Origin: an uncultured Oscillospiraceae bacterium
GTDB lineage: Bacteria > Bacillota > Clostridia > Oscillospirales > Oscillospiraceae
Assembly: GCA_958438185.1 (NCBI GenBank)
Contig: CAUBQU010000028.1
Coordinates: 1 to 10,182 of the forward strand
DNA length: 10,182 nt
Direction: 5' to 3'
Both the position numbers and the translations under genes were made by a program. The notes under the pieces were generated by a model, which worked only from the letters and a program-made list of their open reading frames with translations, made no database searches and had not been told where the DNA came from. Shown one piece after another: positions 6,620 to 10,182 of the stretch. Position 1 is the stretch's first letter; each line of letters opens with the position of its first letter.

Positions 6620-6644
6620 GATATGACGAAACGGAGGGCGACCG

Positions 6645-7682
6645 ATGCTCTATAAAGATTTGATGGACAAGCTGATGCTGGGGCAGGACCTGACCCGGGC
6701 GGAGCTGGAGCGGACTATTGCCGGGATCATGACCCAGGAGCTGACCCAGGTCCAGGTGCTGGGCTTTCAGATGGCCTTTTTGATGAAGGGGCCGACGCCC
6801 CAGGAGCTGGCGGACTATGCCCACGCCATGCGGGCCAACTGCACGCCCATCGACGCTGCGTCCTTTGGCCCGGCGCTGGATATCGCCGCCACCGGCGCGG
6901 GCGAGCGGGCGGGCCGGTTGGCGCCTGCTGTCGCCCTGCTGGCGGCAGCGCCGGGTGCGCCGGTCATCAAACAGGTGCGCACCAGCGTGCCGGGGTATTT
7001 CGGCAGCGCAGGCGTCCTGGCAGCGTTGGGTATTGATGTGGCGGGATCGGAAGCCGAGGCCACAGCCCAGCTGGCGGCAGCGGAGACGGCATTTTTGGCC
7101 CCCCGGGCCTTTCACCCGTCGCTGGCCCAGACGCTCAACGATGAGACGGAGGCTCAGATCCGGGCGCTGACCCAGACGATCATTGGCCCGCTGATGAACC
7201 CGGCGGCGATTTCGTATCTGGTTCTGGGGGTCCACGACCAGGAGACGCTGGAGATTTTGCAAGAGGCGATCCCGGCGCTCCCTGGCCTGCGGGCGCTGCT
7301 GGTGCAGGGCGCAGACGGAGCAGACAGCATCACATTGGATAGCCCGGCTGATCTTCTGCGCTGGGACGGCACCGTCTGGCAGTCCCAGACGGTAACGCCT
7401 GAATCACTGGGGCTGCGGTCCTGCTCCTGGACTTTGCAAAAGACGGAGAAGGACGCCGAGACGGCGGCGCAGATCACCGCCTTGCTGCGGGGCGAGGTGC
7501 ACGATGCCCGGCGGGATGTCCTGCTTGCCAATGCGGCAGCGGCCCTTTGGGTCAGCGGTCAGGCGGAGAGCCTGGCGGACGGGGTCTGCCTGGCTGCGAC
7601 CCGGCTGGACCGGGGCGATGGCGCGCGCCGCCTGGAAGCGCTGCAGACGCTGCACCGGGATGCGGTGCGGGAAAAGGGATAA
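6645..7682 (+). CDS. TrpD-fold (anthranilate phosphoribosyltransferase-like) protein with degenerate active site
   Basis: A 345-residue protein of the TrpD/nucleoside phosphorylase family fold. Family landmarks are visible: an N-terminal helical domain (about 1-70), DIAATGAG (79-86) where TrpD has DIxGTGGD, KQVRTSVPGYFGSAGVLAALG (109-129) where TrpD has KHGNRSxSSxxGSADVLEALG, FLAPRAFHP (150-158) and IGPLMNPA (180-187). Most ligand residues have changed: GTGGD to ATGAG, NxST to RLAP (91-94), the His-Gly-Asn-Arg after the Lys to QVRT, and the acidic metal pair replaced around GADGAD (222-227). The structure therefore seems kept while phosphoribosyl transfer to anthranilate is unlikely. It could be a TrpD2-like or pseudoenzyme paralogue that binds another ligand. 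The ATG has GGAGG 7 bases upstream and an excellent promoter. No trp genes are nearby. It ends at a terminator shared with uvrB. Confidence 0.85.
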   Translation: MLYKDLMDKLMLGQDLTRAELERTIAGIMTQELTQVQVLGFQMAFLMKGPTPQELADYAHAMRANCTPIDAASFGPALDIAATGAGERAGRLAPAVALLAAAPGAPVIKQVRTSVPGYFGSAGVLAALGIDVAGSEAEATAQLAAAETAFLAPRAFHPSLAQTLNDETEAQIRALTQTIIGPLMNPAAISYLVLGVHDQETLEILQEAIPALPGLRALLVQGADGADSITLDSPADLLRWDGTVWQSQTVTPESLGLRSCSWTLQKTEKDAETAAQITALLRGEVHDARRDVLLANAAAALWVSGQAESLADGVCLAATRLDRGDGARRLEALQTLHRDAVREKG

Positions 7683-7691
7683 ACAAAACAC

Positions 7692-7733
7692 AAGACCTTG
7701 GAGAGCCAGCAGCTTTCCAAGGTCTTATTCTTT
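7692..7733. terminator. bidirectional intrinsic terminator between the TrpD-like gene and uvrB
   Basis: AAGACCTTGGA (7692-7702) pairs perfectly with TCCAAGGTCTT (7716-7726), and the stem can extend inward by four further pairs including one G-U, leaving a 5-base loop. On the plus strand it is followed by TTATTCTTT; on the minus strand by GTGTTTTGTTT. It lies 9 bases after the plus-strand stop codon and directly after the uvrB stop codon (7732-7734), so it can end both convergent transcripts. Confidence 0.88.
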
Positions 7734-9738
7734 AAAAATGCTTGGGTGGTTTCCGCTTCGGATGCGGGCTGGCGGGGCTTTCTGGCTGGGTTTTGCGCAG
7801 GGCGATGATCTGGTCGCGCAGGACGGCGGCGTACTCGTACTCCATCATCCGGGCGGCTTCCTTCATCTGCTTTTCCAGTTTGGAGATCTCCGCCTCCCGG
7901 TCGGCCTTCGTCCGGAGCTGACGTCGGCGGTCAGCTCCGGCGTCCTTGGAGATCTCAATGAGGGCGCGGACGTCCTTGATGATCGTCTTGGGGACGATGC
8001 CGTGGGCATCGTTATACGCCTGCTGGTAGCTGCGGCGGCGGGCTGTCTCGTCCATGGCGCTGCGCATGGCGGCGGTGATATGGTCGGCGTAAAGAATGAC
8101 CCGGCCCCCGGCGTTTCGGGCGGCGCGGCCGATGGTCTGGACCAAGCTGGTCTCGCTGCGGAGGAAGCCCTCCTTATCGGCGTCTAGGATCGCCACCAGG
8201 GAGACCTCCGGCAGGTCCAGTCCCTCTCGCAGCAGGTTAATGCCGACGAGGACATCGAATTTCGCCAGCCGCAGGTCGCGGATGAGCTCCATGCGCTCCA
8301 TCGCGTCGATGCCGGAGTGCATATAGCGGACGCGGATGCCCGCCTTTTGCAGATAGACCGTCAGGTCTTCGGCCATTTTCTTTGTCAGCGTGGTGATCAG
8401 CACCCGCTCCTGCCGGGCTGTCACAGTGTGGATCTCCTGGATGAGATCATCGATCTGCCCGGCAATGGGGCGGACGCAGACCTCCGGGTCCAGCAGGCCA
8501 GTGGGGCGGATGAGCTGCTCGGCCACCTGCCCGGCGCGGCTGCGCTCATACTCCGCCGGGGTGGCGGAGACATAGATGACCTGGCCGATCTTTTTCTGAA
8601 ATTCTTCAAAATTCAAGGGGCGGTTGTCAAAGGCGGAGGGCAGGCGGAAGCCGTAGCGGACAAGGCTCTCCTTCCTGGAGCGGTCGCCTGCGTACATGGC
8701 CCGCACCTGGGGCAGGGTGACGTGGCTCTCGTCGATCATCAGCAGGAAGTCGTCGGGCATATAGTCCAGCAGCGTCATCGGCGCGGAGCCGGGGGCGCGG
8801 CCGGAGATCACTCGGGAGTAATTCTCGATCCCGGAGCAGAAGCCGATCTCCTGCATCATCTCAATGTCGTAGCTCGTGCGCTGGCGAATGCGCTGCGCCT
8901 CCAAAAGCATATCATTTTCTTCAAAATATTTGACTCGCTCCTCCATTTCCCGCTCGATTTCCACGATGGCACGCTGCATTTTTTCCTTTGTGGCGACATA
9001 GTGGCTGGCGGGATAAATGGCGACATGCTCCAGGATCCGGTTCGGCATCCCGGTGACGGCGTTGATCTCAGAGATGCGGTCGATCTCGTCGCCGAAAAAT
9101 TCGACGCGGATGGCCCGCCCGGCCCAGTAGGTGGGGTAGATCTCCACGGTGTCGCCCCGGACGCGGAAGGTGTTTCGGGTGAAATTGACGTCGTTGCGCT
9201 CATAGCGGATCTCCGTCAGCTTGCGCAGCAGCTCTACCTGGGAGCGCTCCTGCCCGGTGCGGAGGGAGATGACCATGTTCTTATAGTCAATGGGGTCGCC
9301 CAAGCCGTAAATGCAGGAGACAGAGGCCACGACGATCACGTCCCGCCGCTCAAACAGCGACGACGTCGCGCTGTGCCGCAGGCGCTCGATCTCGTCGTTG
9401 ATAGAAGAATCCTTTTCGATATACGTGTCCGTATGGGCAATATAGGCCTCGGGCTGATAATAGTCATAGTAGGAGATGAAATATTCCACGGCGTTTTCCG
9501 GGAAAAACTCCTTGAATTCCGCGCAGAGCTGGGCGGCCAGGGTTTTATTATGGGCCAGCACCAGCGTGGGCCGGTTGACAGACTGGATGACATTGGCCAT
9601 GGTAAAGGTCTTGCCGGAGCCCGTTACGCCCAGCAGGATCTGCTCGGAAAGACCGGCGTTCAGGCCCTGGACCAGCGTATCAATGGCCCGGGGCTGGTCG
9701 CCCATGGGCTGGTAGGGTGCGTGCAGTTTAAAATCCAT
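7732..9738 (-). CDS. uvrB: excinuclease ABC subunit B
   Basis: UvrB receives damaged DNA from UvrA, verifies the lesion and recruits UvrC in nucleotide excision repair. The 668-residue protein is full length. It shows Walker A GVTGSGKT (37-44), the damage-probing beta-hairpin region [11 protein letters not shown] (90-100) through about 115, Walker B IDESH (335-339), helicase motif III-like YVSATP (389-394), motif [11 protein letters not shown] (534-542) and a C-terminal UVR coiled-coil domain (about 615-648) that contacts UvrC. A short basic Pro-rich tail (651-668) follows. The ATG is preceded by GGAGGAGGG about 7 bases upstream. uvrB has its own promoter (9780-9808) and a terminator right after its stop, so it is transcribed alone; uvrA, often next to it in Firmicutes, is not in the window. 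No Firmicutes-type SOS box (GAAC-N4-GTTC) was seen upstream. Confidence 0.98.
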   Translation of the reverse strand: MDFKLHAPYQPMGDQPRAIDTLVQGLNAGLSEQILLGVTGSGKTFTMANVIQSVNRPTLVLAHNKTLAAQLCAEFKEFFPENAVEYFISYYDYYQPEAYIAHTDTYIEKDSSINDEIERLRHSATSSLFERRDVIVVASVSCIYGLGDPIDYKNMVISLRTGQERSQVELLRKLTEIRYERNDVNFTRNTFRVRGDTVEIYPTYWAGRAIRVEFFGDEIDRISEINAVTGMPNRILEHVAIYPASHYVATKEKMQRAIVEIEREMEERVKYFEENDMLLEAQRIRQRTSYDIEMMQEIGFCSGIENYSRVISGRAPGSAPMTLLDYMPDDFLLMIDESHVTLPQVRAMYAGDRSRKESLVRYGFRLPSAFDNRPLNFEEFQKKIGQVIYVSATPAEYERSRAGQVAEQLIRPTGLLDPEVCVRPIAGQIDDLIQEIHTVTARQERVLITTLTKKMAEDLTVYLQKAGIRVRYMHSGIDAMERMELIRDLRLAKFDVLVGINLLREGLDLPEVSLVAILDADKEGFLRSETSLVQTIGRAARNAGGRVILYADHITAAMRSAMDETARRRSYQQAYNDAHGIVPKTIIKDVRALIEISKDAGADRRRQLRTKADREAEISKLEKQMKEAARMMEYEYAAVLRDQIIALRKTQPESPASPHPKRKPPKHF

Positions 9739-9762
9739 GTGGTTCCCTCCTCCGGTGAAAAA

Positions 9763-9773
9763 CGGTTTGACCG
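9763..9773. repeat. dyad CGGT-TTG-ACCG at the uvrB transcription start
   Basis: A perfect 4-bp inverted repeat with a 3-base centre lies just downstream of the uvrB -10 element and is followed on the minus strand by five T residues (9758-9762). It may be an operator, a 5' mRNA hairpin, or a weak terminator for the preceding ABC transporter gene. The stem is too short to decide. Confidence 0.35.
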
Positions 9774-9779
9774 CCTCCT

Positions 9780-9808
9780 AGTATAGCACGAGCGCCTGGC
9801 GGCGGCAA
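9780..9808 (-). promoter_or_regulatory. vegetative promoter for uvrB
   Basis: On the minus strand TTGCCG (9803-9808) and TATACT (9780-9785) are separated by 17 bases. Transcription would start near 9774, about 35 bases before the uvrB ATG. The promoter begins just 3 bases after the ABC transporter stop codon (9812-9814), so uvrB can be expressed independently of that gene. Confidence 0.8.
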
Positions 9809-9811
9809 GGC

Positions 9812-10182
9812 TCAGGCCTGCTTAAACTGGCTGTAGTAAAGCGTCGCGTAGAAGCCGCCCCGGGCCAGCAGCGCAGCGTGGTTCCCCTGCTCGACGATCT
9901 TGCCGTCCCGCATGACAAGGATGATATCGGCGTCCTGGATCGTAGAGAGCCGGTGGGCGACGACGAAGGAGGTCCGGCCCTGCATCAGGGTCTCGAAGGC
10001 CTGCTGGATCTGCATCTCTGTGCGGGTGTCGATGCTGGAGGTGGCCTCGTCCAGGATCAGCATCGGCGGCAGGCAGAGCATGACCCGGGCGATGCACAAA
10101 AGCTGCCGCTGCCCCTGGCTGATGGCGTCGCCGGTGAGGACGGTGTCCAGCCCCTGGGGCAGCTGCTGGATGAAGCCCCAGC
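9812..10182 (-). CDS. ABC exporter ATPase/permease, C-terminal part only
   Basis: The end of an ABC transporter nucleotide-binding domain; the gene enters from beyond the right edge. 122 residues are visible: the signature ISQGQ (20-24 of the fragment; Ile for the usual Leu is conservative), Walker B LILDE (41-45), D-loop SSID (48-51) and switch histidine H76 in AHRLST. The close match to the MsbA/LmrA/MdlB-type exporter pattern and the ending YYSQFKQA suggest a half-transporter with an N-terminal membrane domain outside the window, possibly one of a heterodimeric pair. The substrate cannot be told. It stops 73 bases before uvrB, which has its own promoter, so the two are probably not functionally linked. 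Confidence 0.92.
   Translation of the reverse strand, partial: WGFIQQLPQGLDTVLTGDAISQGQRQLLCIARVMLCLPPMLILDEATSSIDTRTEMQIQQAFETLMQGRTSFVVAHRLSTIQDADIILVMRDGKIVEQGNHAALLARGGFYATLYYSQFKQA

Noticed and set aside
6363..7262. A 299-codon minus-strand frame spanning the divergent promoter region
   Set aside because: It crosses two promoters and overlaps both ymdB and the TrpD-like gene antisense or out of frame; it has no recognisable domain.
8317..9786. A 489-codon open frame on the plus strand, antisense to uvrB
   Set aside because: uvrB is unmistakable on the other strand. The antisense frame is kept open by GC-rich codon usage; its translation is rich in Gly, Asp, Val and Gln with no recognisable domain.
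1..10182. Search for CRISPR arrays, tRNA genes, insertion sequences, riboswitches and attachment sites
   Set aside because: No regularly spaced direct repeats, no tRNA-like cloverleaf sequence, no transposase and no long terminal inverted repeats were seen by eye; leaders are too short for known riboswitches.

Overview
The window is a GC-rich chromosomal segment that looks like it comes from an anaerobic, Clostridia-type Firmicute, plausibly an Oscillospiraceae/Ruminococcaceae gut bacterium. This is an inference from family resemblance: a YmdB-family phosphodiesterase, a YhaO/YhaN-like pair, a GreA paralogue beside a DltA-like adenylation enzyme, strong GGAGG-type ribosome binding sites and consensus vegetative promoters. 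No rRNA, tRNA, CRISPR array, insertion sequence or phage gene was seen. Nearly all sequence is protein coding; the longest gene-free stretch is about 190 bases.

Layout from left to right. (1) 1-1839, minus strand: a GreA-family transcript-cleavage factor with its own promoter, followed 47 bases downstream by an AMP-forming amino-acid adenylation enzyme that starts with TTG and runs off the left edge. (2) 1948-6457, minus strand: a tightly overlapping four-gene operon in the order ymdB, a YhaO/SbcD-like metallophosphoesterase, a YhaN/SbcC-like coiled-coil ATPase with a membrane hairpin, and a six-helix membrane protein. Overlaps are 8, 4 and 41 bases, and a TTGTGC-N17-TATGAT promoter precedes ymdB. 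(3) 6458-6644: a divergent promoter region. (4) 6645-7682, plus strand: a stand-alone TrpD-fold protein that has lost almost all phosphoribosyl-diphosphate binding residues. (5) 7692-7733: a shared bidirectional terminator. (6) 7732-9738, minus strand: a complete uvrB transcribed alone from its own promoter. (7) 9812-10182, minus strand: the C-terminal part of an ABC exporter ATPase that continues past the right edge.

How the genes may work together. UvrB is nucleotide excision repair. The four-gene operon pairs a cyclic-nucleotide/RNA phosphodiesterase (YmdB family) with a putative nuclease-ATPase pair and a membrane protein. Both the ATPase and the last gene product appear membrane-embedded, so a membrane-anchored nucleic-acid processing complex is a reasonable but untested hypothesis. 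The most unusual individual gene is the degenerate TrpD-like protein, whose fold signatures survive while its catalytic residues do not. I did not find convincing evidence for an entirely new system; the best candidates are that operon and the TrpD-like pseudoenzyme.
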